Assembly (NCBI GenBank): GCA_965229115.1
Contig: CBDDIR010000003.1
Span: 2,108,001 to 2,172,000, forward strand
DNA from: UBA7672 sp965229115
GTDB lineage: Bacteria > Pseudomonadota > Alphaproteobacteria > Caulobacterales > Hyphomonadaceae
DNA length: 64,000 bases
Reading direction: 5' to 3'
In this document: one piece after another, positions 15,808 to 24,435 of the stretch
Layout: the number at the start of each line of letters is the position of its first letter
How positions within the stretch are numbered: the first letter of the stretch is position 1
Made by a program: the position numbers and the translations under genes
Notes under the pieces: generated by a model
What the model was told of the DNA's origin: nothing
What the model saw: the letters and a program-made list of their open reading frames with translations, nothing else
Database searches by the model: none

Positions 15808-17175
15808 TCAGCACGCGACGACGTTGACCGCGAGGCCGCCCTGGCTGGTTTCCTTGTACTTCGATGACATGTCGACGCCGGTCTGGCGCATGGTTTCGAT
15901 TACGTCGTCCAGGCTGACGCGCATGGGGCCGTCCGAATGCATCGCCAGTCTGGCGGCGTTGACGGCTTTGACTGCGCCGATTGCGTTGCGTTCGATGCAG
16001 GGGATCTGGACCAGGCCGCCGACCGGATCGCAGGTGAGGCCAAGATTGTGTTCCATGGCGATCTCTGCGGCGATGGTGACCTGCAAGGGCGTGGCGCCCC
16101 ATACGGCGGCGAGACCGGCGGCGGCCATTGAGCAGGCGACGCCGACTTCTCCCTGACAGCCCATCTCGGCTCCGGATATGGATGCGCGCTGTTTGTAGAG
16201 GATGCCGATGCCGCCGGCGGTCAGCAGGAAGCGGCGCGCCATCTCGCCGCTGTTTAGATGATCGGCGCAGTAGTGGCGCAAGACTGCGGGTATGATGCCA
16301 GCAGCGCCATTTGTGGGCGCGGTTACCACGCGCCCGCCGGCCGCATTCTCCTCGTTCACGGCCATCGCGTAGGTGTTCAGCCAATCGAACAGGCGTTCGT
16401 GTTCGTTGGCTGTGGGTACAGCCTTCAACTTGCGCCACAAGGCTGGCGCTCGGCGCGGCACCTTCAAGCCGCCGGGCAGCAGCCCCTCGCGCACCAGACC
16501 GCGATCGATGCAGGCCATCATCGCGGTGAAGATGCGATCGAGATAGGCCGCCGTCTCCCCGCGCGGGCGCATGGCATCCTCGTTCGCCCACATGACGTCT
16601 TCGATCGACAGGTTTTGTAACCCACAGATGCCGAGGAGTTCGGTGGCCGAGTTGAAGGGGAAAGGCGTCGGCAGTTCCTTGGCCGGCGCAGCTGCGCCTT
16701 CGAGTTCTTCGCGCGAAGCGATGAAGCCGCCGCCGATCGAGAACCAGGTTTCGTCAGCGATGGGTTCCCCGGCTGCGTCAAACGCTTTCAGTCGCATGCC
16801 GTTCGGGTGGAGCGCTGGAATGATGATCGTGGCGAGATCAATATCCGCCGCTGGCGAAAACGAAATCACGCGGCCGCCCAACAGAGCGAGCTTGCCTGAC
16901 TTGCGGCTCGCCGCTTCGGCTTCAACTGCGTCGTCTGGCGCGATGGCGTCCGGCTCGAAGCCCATCAGGCCGAGCATGACGGCCCCGGGGGTGCCGTGCC
17001 CCGCCCCGGTGAGGGCCAGTGACCCCTGCAGCTCCACAAACACGCGCTCGACGGTATCGAGCAGACCTTGCGCCTCGAGGCCGAGAAGAAAGCGCCGCGC
17101 GATGCGCATGGGGCCGACGGTGTGGGAGGAGGACGGGCCCAGGCCTATCCGGAAGAGGTCGAGCACGGTCAGCAC
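15808..17175 (-). CDS. sdaA: L-serine ammonia-lyase (serine dehydratase), iron-sulfur type
   Basis: Converts L-serine to pyruvate and ammonia in the cytoplasm with an oxygen-sensitive [4Fe-4S] cluster. The sequence shows the diagnostic N-terminus SVLDLF-type start (VLDLFRIGLGPSSSHTVGPM), the SLALTGAGHGT motif, and the alpha-chain motifs APTNGAAGIIPAV, CQGEVGVACSMAAAGL and EHNLGLTCDPVGGLVQIPCIERNA with the cluster cysteines. From the GTG at 17175 the length is 455, equal to the single-chain E. coli enzyme; AGAGGGA lies 8 bases upstream. A longer frame to 17298 has no family support. Confidence 0.95.
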   Translation of the reverse strand: MLTVLDLFRIGLGPSSSHTVGPMRIARRFLLGLEAQGLLDTVERVFVELQGSLALTGAGHGTPGAVMLGLMGFEPDAIAPDDAVEAEAASRKSGKLALLGGRVISFSPAADIDLATIIIPALHPNGMRLKAFDAAGEPIADETWFSIGGGFIASREELEGAAAPAKELPTPFPFNSATELLGICGLQNLSIEDVMWANEDAMRPRGETAAYLDRIFTAMMACIDRGLVREGLLPGGLKVPRRAPALWRKLKAVPTANEHERLFDWLNTYAMAVNEENAAGGRVVTAPTNGAAGIIPAVLRHYCADHLNSGEMARRFLLTAGGIGILYKQRASISGAEMGCQGEVGVACSMAAAGLAAVWGATPLQVTIAAEIAMEHNLGLTCDPVGGLVQIPCIERNAIGAVKAVNAARLAMHSDGPMRVSLDDVIETMRQTGVDMSSKYKETSQGGLAVNVVAC

Positions 17176-17334
17176 CAGGCAGGTCCCTCTTGTGGTTAAG
17201 TCTCCGGCTACATCTGGTGGTTTGTCGCGGGCGATTGCAAGTGGTCCACCAGCATATGCTTCTGCCGGGGCGTTGCCGGTATAAGGAAAGCCGGGCACAA
17301 CCCGCGACGGGCGGATCCGAGGGATCGGGAGCGG

Positions 17335-17490
17335 ATGACAGGCGAAATCCTCATGAGCTATCGCCGTTCAGACGCGAAGAAAGCCGGATTAACATATCGC
17401 GCGCAGAATGGGCGTGATGTGACAAGGGCGCATGGAAGGCTGAGCAACCGCAAAGCAGACCTGCGCCTCGCCGGCATGTGGGTAGCGTGA
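17335..17490 (+). CDS. 51-codon ORF with a TIR-like N-terminus
   Basis: ATG at 17335, preceded by GGGAG. The protein begins MTGEILMSYRRSDAKKAGLT, which closely matches the first strand and A-loop of TIR domains (typical FISYRRSDAxxAG). After about residue 22 no further TIR sequence can be recognised and the frame stops at 17488-17490, 11 bases before the SLOG gene start. It may be a decayed TIR gene, a small leader peptide, or chance. A full TIR domain needs about 130 residues, so it cannot be a working TIR enzyme by itself. Confidence 0.4.
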   Translation: MTGEILMSYRRSDAKKAGLTYRAQNGRDVTRAHGRLSNRKADLRLAGMWVA

Positions 17491-17501
17491 GTGGTCGACC
17501 T

Positions 17502-19538
17502 ATGAGCTCCCCTCCTGTGATTACCGCCCCACCGGTTCCGCCTGCGCGTCTCAACCTTGCCGTCACCGGCCATCGGGAAGGCAATCCTGCGTTCGCCGCG
17601 AACCGCAGCCGCGTCGAGATCGTGCTGACGGAAATTCTCGGCGTCATCGCCGCCGCCATCAAGGCCGAGACCGCACAGGGGGCCGTTGCGACCACCCGCC
17701 TGCACTCGATGCTGGCTGAGGGCTTCGACCTGATGGCCGCCCAGCAGGCGCTTGCGCGCGGATGGGAGCTGGTCGCGCCCTTGCCCTTCGGGTTTGACCT
17801 CAACATCGCCATCAACGCCCTGCCTGCGACGGCTGACGATGCGCGCGCCCTGATTGCCGGGGGCGAGCCGGCCAGCATCGATGTGAAGCGACGCGCCGAC
17901 GCCATCCGTCAGTATGCCCGCCGCGCATCTCTGTTCGAGCTGGCGGAACGCGACAGGATTATCGGCAGCCTGTTCCTCGCCGGCCTCCAGTTTCCCGACG
18001 ACAAGCGCAAGGCAGATACATTTGCGGCGGAGTCCTCCCTGCGCGTGGAGAACGCCGCGCGGGTGATGATCGAGCATTCGGACATTCTGATCGGCGTTTG
18101 GGATGGCGTGACCCGCGCCTTCATCGGCGGCACGGGGCACACGATCCAGCTGGCGCTGGAGATCGGCGCGCCGGTGATCTGGATCGACGCGAACGCGCCG
18201 GACCGCTGGCGAATACTCTACAACCCGGAGTCGCTGGCGAGCATACATGCGCCCGCCCAACCGAGCGCGACCCGAACAACTGAATTGCATGCGCTGGTTC
18301 GGGCTTCGATGAGTCCTGCTCCCGCCCGGAAAGCGCATGGCCAGCATGGGGGCGCTCACGGTGTTGCGCATGGCCAGGAAAAGGGGCCGGATACGTTCAC
18401 GCACGAGCGCTGGCGCGAAAAGAGCAATCCGCTGTTCCATGGCTATCGCCGTATGGAAGCGCTGTTCGGCGCGGACAACTGGAAGGGGCGTTTCCGCAAT
18501 CTGCGCCAGACCTATGAAACCCCGAATGCGATTTCGAGCGGCAGCTCGGCTGCAGGGCTTTCGCATGTTCGCAAGCTGCCGGGCCAGGACGTGGCCTTTG
18601 TCGACGCTGTCGAGGCCAACACGATCAAGCGCTTTGCGTGGGCGGATGGCGTGTCGGCCTATCTGTCGGATGCGTATCGCGGCGGGATGACGCTCAACTT
18701 CATCATGGCGCCGCTCTCGATTGTCGCCGGGCTTGCTTACCTGCCCTTCGCTTCGTCGAACGAGAAATGGATCTTTGCGGCGCTTGAGCTGGCCTTGCTG
18801 GGCAGCATTCTTGCGATCACCATGATCGGCCAGCGACGTCGCTGGCACGCGCGCTGGTTCGAGACGCGCCGCGTTGCTGAATATGTCAGGCATGCGCTGG
18901 TGATGTTGCCGCTCGGCGTGGTCAGGTCGCCCAGCCGCTGGCCGAAGGGGTCTGAGACGTCGTGGCCGGAATGGTATGCGCGTCGGAGTCTGCGCGAGCC
19001 GGGCCTTCCGCGCGCGAAGCTGACCCAGCCTTATCTGCGCGAGGCGCTGAAGAACGTGCTCGACACGCATGTGGTGCAGCAGCGCGATTACCATCGCTAC
19101 AAGGCCAAGCGCCTTGCGGCGGCCCACCACAATCTCGACAAGCTGTCGGAAGCCTTGTTTGCCTTGGCTGTCCTGTCTGTCTCGACCTACCTCGTGTTGA
19201 AGCTTGGCGGCGTGCAGCACTGGTGGCCGAAATATCTGGCGGAGAAGAGCTCTTACACGTTCACCTTCCTTGGCGTGGCTCTGCCGACTTTCGGCGCTGC
19301 GATTGCGGGCATCCGGTATTTCGGAGACTTCGAGCGGTTCTCGTCGATCTCGGAAGTGACGGCGGAGAGGCTGTCGGGCATTCATGCGCGGATTACGCAG
19401 CTGCTCGATGGGCCTGAAGCGGCCCTGGATTATGGCCAGGTGGCCGAGTTGGCGCGCGAGGTGGACGAGACCGTTATCAACGAGATCGAGAGCTGGCAGG
19501 CGGTGTTCGCCGGCAAGCATGTCGCCGTTCCGGTCTAG
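17502..19538 (+). CDS. SLOG-domain protein with four membrane helices (SLATT-like C-terminus)
   Basis: A 678-residue protein. Residues about 15-235 look like a SLOG (LOG/DprA-like) nucleotide-binding Rossmann domain: VTGHREG (21-27), LAEGFD (71-76), PLPFGFD (93-99), SDILIGVWDG (193-202) and GGTGHT (209-214). A Gly/His-rich linker follows (about 272-292). Then come two helix pairs, about 395-416 with 423-443 followed by RRRWHARW, and about 551-569 with 585-605, each followed by long basic amphipathic helices. SLOG domains joined to 2TM SLATT modules are predicted nucleotide-sensing, membrane-acting effectors in bacterial conflict systems. No cyclase or toxin gene is adjacent. The ATG at 17502 is preferred; 17478 also possible. 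Function inferred from architecture only. Confidence 0.65.
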   Translation: MSSPPVITAPPVPPARLNLAVTGHREGNPAFAANRSRVEIVLTEILGVIAAAIKAETAQGAVATTRLHSMLAEGFDLMAAQQALARGWELVAPLPFGFDLNIAINALPATADDARALIAGGEPASIDVKRRADAIRQYARRASLFELAERDRIIGSLFLAGLQFPDDKRKADTFAAESSLRVENAARVMIEHSDILIGVWDGVTRAFIGGTGHTIQLALEIGAPVIWIDANAPDRWRILYNPESLASIHAPAQPSATRTTELHALVRASMSPAPARKAHGQHGGAHGVAHGQEKGPDTFTHERWREKSNPLFHGYRRMEALFGADNWKGRFRNLRQTYETPNAISSGSSAAGLSHVRKLPGQDVAFVDAVEANTIKRFAWADGVSAYLSDAYRGGMTLNFIMAPLSIVAGLAYLPFASSNEKWIFAALELALLGSILAITMIGQRRRWHARWFETRRVAEYVRHALVMLPLGVVRSPSRWPKGSETSWPEWYARRSLREPGLPRAKLTQPYLREALKNVLDTHVVQQRDYHRYKAKRLAAAHHNLDKLSEALFALAVLSVSTYLVLKLGGVQHWWPKYLAEKSSYTFTFLGVALPTFGAAIAGIRYFGDFERFSSISEVTAERLSGIHARITQLLDGPEAALDYGQVAELAREVDETVINEIESWQAVFAGKHVAVPV

Positions 19539-19631
19539 CGCGGGCTGATGCGCGCCTGAGCCAAGTGTCGCTCTGGAACTCTGCGTCAGGGCTGATAACA
19601 ACGCCTCGGGTTCTTCCTGAGGAATGGCGTT

Positions 19632-21428
19632 ATGGCTGCGATTGTTGACCGGCAGAATGTGGACTTTCTGCTGTTCGAGGTGCTGGGGCTCGGCGAGCTG
19701 ATCCAGCATGAGCGCTTCAGCCATCTCGATCCGACGGTGATCGGTCAGGCGATGGATTCGGCGCATGCGATCGCGGTTGAGATGTTCCAGCCCAGCGCGT
19801 CGCGGCTGGATCAGGACCCGCCCAAGGCGGTGAATGGCAGGGTCACGGCTTCGGAAGATATCACGCGCGCTTTGCGGGCCTATGCGGAGGCGGGGCTGGC
19901 GGCGCAGTCATTCGACTTCGAGAGCGGTGGTCTGCAATTCCCGTTCGTGCTGACGCAGGCGATCAACGGGATGTTCAACGCGGCCAACCTGCCGCTGTTC
20001 AACTACTGGCTGCTGACGACGGCGGCGGCGAACCTGCTGCAGACATTCGGCACCGAGCAGCAGAAGACCACCTTCGCGGCGAAGATGATCGAGGGGCAGT
20101 GGACGGGGACGATGTGCCTCTCCGAGCCGCAGGCGGGGTCCTCCCTCTCCGACATCACCACGCGTGCGCAGGACATGGGCGATGGGACTTACCACATCAA
20201 GGGCACCAAGATGTGGATCTCGGGCGCGGGGCATGACTTCAGCGAGAACATCATCAACCTCGTGCTGGCGAAAATTCCCGGCGCGCCTCCGGGTGTGAAG
20301 GGCATCTCGCTGTTCATCGTGCCGCAGCGTGTTGTCGGCGCTGATGGGAAGGCGGGCGAGCTGAACAATGTCACGCTGGTGGGGCTGAACCACAAGATGG
20401 GGCAGCGGGGCACGACCAACTGCATGCTGAACTTTGGCGAGAGTGGGCCGACGGTTGGCTATCTGATCGGCGAGCCCAATCAGGGGCTGCGCTACATGTT
20501 CCAGATGATGAACGAGGCGCGCATTTCGGTTGGGCATGGCGCGACCATGTCTGGGTTGTCCGGGTATCTGTATTCGCTGGAGTATGCGCGCGATCGTCTG
20601 CAGGGCCGCAAGCCGGGGCAGAAGGATCCGACGTCGGCGCAGGTTCCGATTGTCGAGCATGCCGATGTGCGGCGGATGTTGCTGGCGCAGAAGGCGCAGG
20701 TTGAGGGCGCGATGGCGCTGTGCGGGTATGCGGCGACGCTGGTGGACCGGAAAGCGATCTCGGACAACGAGCAGGAGAGGCACGAGCTTGAGCTGCTGCT
20801 CGAAGTGCTGACGCCGATCGTGAAGTCTTGGCCTTCGGAGTATTGCCTCGAGGCAAACAAGTTGGCGATCCAGATACTCGGCGGCGCGGGTTATACGATG
20901 GATCACCCGGTGGAGCGCTTCTATCGCGACAACCGGCTGAACCACATCCATGAGGGCGCGCTGGGCATTCAGGGCATTGATATGCTCGGGCGCAAGGTTC
21001 GCATGGAGAGCGGACGTGGGCTGGAGCTGCTGTTTGCGCGGATCGAGAGCACGATTGGCGAGGCGGCTGGGTCGGCTGAACTGAAGCCTTATGCGGATCA
21101 GCTTGAGCGTGGGATTGCGCGCTGGAGGGGGGCGACGGCGGCGGCCCTCGCCTGCCCGGATACGGAGCGGAGCCTGGCGAACGCCACGTTGTATCTGGAT
21201 GCGTCGGGATTGGTGGTTGTCGGCTGGCTGTGGCTGAAGCAGGCGATTGCCGCGAGCGCTGGGCAGAGCAAGACGCCGGGGAGCTTCTATGCGGGCAAGC
21301 TGGCGGCGTGCCGGTATTACTTCCGCTATATGCTGCCGATGGCGGACAATGGTTTCGCGCTGGTCGAGCAGCTGGATGATACGTGTCTGGCGCTTGAGCC
21401 GGACATGCTGGTGGGGCGGTTAGGTTAG
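19632..21428 (+). CDS. acyl-CoA dehydrogenase, DmdC-like
   Basis: A 598-residue flavoprotein that would oxidise an acyl-CoA to the enoyl-CoA. The size and the C-terminal extension (about 475-595) are those of the DmdC/FadE5-like group rather than the 380-residue classical enzymes. Motifs: the FAD-binding CLSEPQAGSSLSDI (about 158-171), GTKMWISG, and the C-terminal QILGGAGYTMDHPVERFYRDNRLNHIHEG with the catalytic Glu in IHEG. Members use 3-methylthiopropanoyl-CoA or ordinary fatty acyl-CoAs; the substrate cannot be chosen here as no other dmd genes are visible. A GAGGA site precedes the ATG. A perfect 21-base inverted repeat follows the gene. Confidence 0.93.
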   Translation: MAAIVDRQNVDFLLFEVLGLGELIQHERFSHLDPTVIGQAMDSAHAIAVEMFQPSASRLDQDPPKAVNGRVTASEDITRALRAYAEAGLAAQSFDFESGGLQFPFVLTQAINGMFNAANLPLFNYWLLTTAAANLLQTFGTEQQKTTFAAKMIEGQWTGTMCLSEPQAGSSLSDITTRAQDMGDGTYHIKGTKMWISGAGHDFSENIINLVLAKIPGAPPGVKGISLFIVPQRVVGADGKAGELNNVTLVGLNHKMGQRGTTNCMLNFGESGPTVGYLIGEPNQGLRYMFQMMNEARISVGHGATMSGLSGYLYSLEYARDRLQGRKPGQKDPTSAQVPIVEHADVRRMLLAQKAQVEGAMALCGYAATLVDRKAISDNEQERHELELLLEVLTPIVKSWPSEYCLEANKLAIQILGGAGYTMDHPVERFYRDNRLNHIHEGALGIQGIDMLGRKVRMESGRGLELLFARIESTIGEAAGSAELKPYADQLERGIARWRGATAAALACPDTERSLANATLYLDASGLVVVGWLWLKQAIAASAGQSKTPGSFYAGKLAACRYYFRYMLPMADNGFALVEQLDDTCLALEPDMLVGRLG

Positions 21429-21439
21429 TCCGCTGAACC

Positions 21440-21496
21440 GTAGGGTGCATCTTGATGCACCTGTGGTCGGTCGCGGTGCATCAAGATGCACCCTAC
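21440..21496. repeat. perfect 21-base inverted repeat, likely terminator or REP-like element
   Basis: Arms at 21440-21460 and 21476-21496 are exact reverse complements with a 15-base spacer; each contains GGTGCATCTTGATGCACC-type internal symmetry. It begins 11 bases after the acyl-CoA dehydrogenase stop. No T tract follows. Position fits a terminator; the length and internal palindrome also fit a mobile intergenic repeat. Confidence 0.75.
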
Positions 21497-21610
21497 TTCC
21501 CATCGTGACGCGATCTTTCCTTCGGACCAGCGCTGCTGTCCGGGATGCTTGTTGTCGTTCCTCCCAAGAGGGAGCGGGGCGCATGAAGTCACGCCGTGGG
21601 TAGTGCCTGT

Positions 21611-21819
21611 GCTGATCTCGTGGATCAGCTGATGCGCGTCTTCACGCGCCCCGTGTCTGGCCGTTTGTCCCGGTTCAGCCGCATGAGGAGTTGTCTCGGT
21701 CTTCCAGGGTACGTCGTTGCCCCTGGCGCCTTAGCTCCGTGCCTGTTCACCCGGTTCAGCGTGTCAGGGGGCCTAACCGACCGTCCCCCTGGCCCCTCCG
21801 GTTTCACATCCCCCGGAGG
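21611..21819. repeat. cluster of at least four stem-loops in non-coding DNA
   Basis: Within the 894 bases between 21429 and 22322 no reading frame looks like protein. Visible stems: 21611-21617 with 21623-21629; 21634-21638 with 21645-21649; 21765-21770 with 21786-21791; 21795-21801 with 21813-21819. The density suggests a structured RNA or a decayed intergenic element. Bases 21820-22152 show nothing I can name. Confidence 0.4.
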
Positions 21820-22152
21820 CCATGCCGTTCGAAGTTCGTTTCGCCCCACGGGACGTTCCCCGCAGGACTTCCTCGCTGTGCTGTCCAAAGAGGGATCCTC
21901 ACCCCTCTCCGCGCTGACGCCTCGATAGCCACGCCGGCCAACGCCCCCACATCCAGAGTTTCGGACGTCTCCTGGACCTCCCTCATGTGGGTGCGGGGAT
22001 GTTGTAGCAGGTGGGGGATGGGGTGCGGGTTTGTGGTTCCGGCTGCCCTACAGCAGATTGTTGAAATGCCGTTGGAAACGTGGGTTTTCGGGGGGCTCCG
22101 TCCTACAGGTGGCGTGTTGGATTCCGCGGAATCTGGATGGAACTCACGGACG

Positions 22153-22257
22153 TCATTCTCGGGCTTGTCCCGAGAATCTTGGTTCTTGAATCGTGGTGAT
22201 GAACTGCGTGTCCCGCTGATGATCCAACCGAGATTCTCGGCACAAGGCCGAGAATGA
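22153..22257. repeat. paired palindromic repeats (REP/BIME-like)
   Basis: Two 30-base units, 22153-22182 and 22228-22257, each an internal palindrome built on ATTCTCGGxxTTGTxCCGAGAAT, arranged head to head as imperfect inverted copies around a 45-base centre. This is the common form of alphaproteobacterial intergenic palindromes, which often read as the spurious peptide SRDKPENDV. It lies downstream of the CocE gene, at its 3' side, and could also end its transcript. Confidence 0.65.
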
Positions 22258-22322
22258 CTCCCCTTTATTGCGCGCAACTGGGTCGTCATTGGCGACGACG
22301 CGAAGCGGCGAGCGCGCGGCGG

Positions 22323-24374
22323 TCAGATGAGGTCGCGGGGGAGTGTGGTTTTGTTGCGGAGGGTGGTGAGGGGTTCGCCGTTGGACCAGGCTTGGAGGGA
22401 TTCCTCGAGGTGGAAGGAGGTGGCGTCGCAGGTGAGTGTGTAGCTGGCCTGGAGGCGGCAGTCCCAGCCGGGGCGCTTCCAGGTTGAGGTGGTGGTGTGC
22501 TGCCATTTACTGGAGAGCGGGTCGCCTGCGGTGATCTCGCAGATTTCTTCGCGGGCGGATGAGAGCTCGCTGTCGGCGCCGCCGACCTTGTAGGCGTAGG
22601 CGGGTGTTGCGTTGACGATGCGGATGCGGCCGGTGGCGTCTGGCGATGAGGGTTGGTAGGTGGCGGGCGGTTGGGCGGCGCTGTTGGTTTCGGGGATCGG
22701 GAATGGCGCCGGGGCGCGCTCGGCCGCGCGGACTGGCAGGATGAGCGTGGATTGGCCGGAGGCGATGGTGAAGGTGGGCGTGGCGGGCGATGGCCAGATC
22801 ATCGGCCACTGGCTTTCCGACAGACTGAGGCGGATGCGTGATCCGGCTGTGAAGCGGTGGGCGATGGGACGTAGGTCTATGTCGAGATCGTAGGCCTGCC
22901 CGGCTTCGAGCGGAGTGGGTTGCGACATCGACTTGCGGCGCGTGAGATTGAGCACGCCCCAGGTGACGAGCCAGCTCTTGCCGTCTGCGCAGACCTCGTT
23001 GAGGCGCAGGACGACGTTGGCGATGGGCGTGTCGCTGGCGAGCGCGAGTTTCACTTTTGGCGCGCCGAGGATTTCGAGGTCGGCGGCGAGTGGTGCGGTG
23101 TCGAAGATCGTCGAGAGCTGGTCGTCGTGGGATTGTTCGATCGGCGGGCGGTCGAGCCATTCGGGCTTGGTCGTTCCGACGATGCCTTTGTCGCGGTGGA
23201 TGATCGGGGCGCCGCCAATAGCGGTTGAGGCGAGCGCGCCTGTGTTCAGGAAGTAGCGGTGCGTGCTGGTTCTGGTGGGCCAGTTGGATTCTGCGATCCA
23301 GCGGCCGGGGATGGCTGCGCCCTGCACTTCTGATGTTGTTGACGTGGGCATGAAGCAGCGCAGGCGTGGCTCGTTCATGATGCCGGTGGCCTCGCCCATG
23401 AGCCAGTGACGCCACCAGCGGATTTCTTCATAGGCCCAGTCGAGGCCCTGCGGTGTGGCGAGGTTTGGATAGGTGTGGCCCCATGGGCCGATGAGCGCCT
23501 TGGCGGGGGACTTCAGTTTTTCGAGGAGGCGGAGGACGGGGACGGCGTAGGTGTCGTTCCAGCCGCTGACGAGATAGGTGGGGATGTCGATGGCGGCGTA
23601 GTTTTCCGAGACGGAGCCTCGGTTCCAGTAAGCGTCCTTGCGCTGGTGCTGCAGCCAGGTGGCGAGGATGGAGGGTGTGGCGTCGAGGCGTTGTTGCCAC
23701 ATCGTGCGCCAGGCGTCGCCGACGATGGTGGGGTCTGGCGGGCCGGCCATGACGTTCTTGAAGACGACTCCCCACTGGAAGTTCGTGCGGCCGAGCGCGC
23801 CGCCGATATAGTGGGCGTCATCCGTGTAGCGGTTATCGCAACAGCCCATCGGCATGATGGCCTTGAGCGCGGGCGGACGGCGGGCGGCGATCTGCAGCGT
23901 GTTGATGCCGCCCCAGGAGAGGCCGCGCATGCCGACTGCGCCGGTGCACCAATCCTGCCTGGCGAGCCAGGCGATGATCGCCTCGCCGTCTTCGAGTTCG
24001 TGTTCGGAGTATTCGTCGGTGATGACGCCTTCGCTGTCGCCGCTGCCGCGGACGTCGACGCGTGCGAAGGCGATGCCGGCTTCGGCGAGGGTCTTGCCCC
24101 AGATGTCGTCATAGGCGCGGTAGAGGTCGCGCTTGCGATAGGGGATGTATTCGAGGACCGCCGGGTGGCGTTGGGCGCCTTCGGGAATCCAGAGACGGGC
24201 TGAGAGGCGGACGCCGTCGCGCATGGGGATCCATGTGTGCTCGACGACGCGGAAGGGTTGCGCGGCGGGCTTCTCCCATGGGGTGGGTGCGTGTCCGCAG
24301 GCGGCGGCGAGGCCGAGGGCTGCGCCGGACGCCAGCACGGCTCTGCGCGGCAGCACGAATTCGGAATCACTCAC
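22323..24374 (-). CDS. CocE/NonD family hydrolase (S15 peptidase-like), exported
   Basis: A 683-residue alpha/beta hydrolase related to cocaine esterase and X-Pro dipeptidyl peptidase. The nucleophile elbow is GLSWGG (151-156, Ser153) and the oxyanion/substrate stretch DVRGSGDSEG (107-116) is typical. The C-terminal 200 residues form the galactose-binding-like jelly roll of this family. The final His is probably in LIGPWGHTYPN. The N-terminus has twin arginines (PRRAVLASGAAL) and a possible lipobox ending at Cys26 (GLAAAC), so a Tat-exported lipoprotein is likely. It would cleave an ester or amide; the substrate is unknown. It is followed by the palindromic repeats and preceded by acetoacetyl-CoA synthetase, 61 bases away. 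Confidence 0.88.
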   Translation of the reverse strand: MSDSEFVLPRRAVLASGAALGLAAACGHAPTPWEKPAAQPFRVVEHTWIPMRDGVRLSARLWIPEGAQRHPAVLEYIPYRKRDLYRAYDDIWGKTLAEAGIAFARVDVRGSGDSEGVITDEYSEHELEDGEAIIAWLARQDWCTGAVGMRGLSWGGINTLQIAARRPPALKAIMPMGCCDNRYTDDAHYIGGALGRTNFQWGVVFKNVMAGPPDPTIVGDAWRTMWQQRLDATPSILATWLQHQRKDAYWNRGSVSENYAAIDIPTYLVSGWNDTYAVPVLRLLEKLKSPAKALIGPWGHTYPNLATPQGLDWAYEEIRWWRHWLMGEATGIMNEPRLRCFMPTSTTSEVQGAAIPGRWIAESNWPTRTSTHRYFLNTGALASTAIGGAPIIHRDKGIVGTTKPEWLDRPPIEQSHDDQLSTIFDTAPLAADLEILGAPKVKLALASDTPIANVVLRLNEVCADGKSWLVTWGVLNLTRRKSMSQPTPLEAGQAYDLDIDLRPIAHRFTAGSRIRLSLSESQWPMIWPSPATPTFTIASGQSTLILPVRAAERAPAPFPIPETNSAAQPPATYQPSSPDATGRIRIVNATPAYAYKVGGADSELSSAREEICEITAGDPLSSKWQHTTTSTWKRPGWDCRLQASYTLTCDATSFHLEESLQAWSNGEPLTTLRNKTTLPRDLI

Positions 24375-24435
24375 GCCTGTTTCCTCCGTTTTTAGGCGGA
24401 GGCTAGCACAGGCGCAGAGTCAGGCCATTGGGCTG

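Noticed and set aside
17358..19766. An 802-codon minus-strand frame
   Set aside because: Antisense to the SLOG gene, whose frame carries clear domain motifs and membrane helices.
21596..22257. Short frames on both strands between 21596 and 22506
   Set aside because: They run through palindromes and give Pro/Arg/Ser-rich peptides including the spurious SRDKPENDV type.
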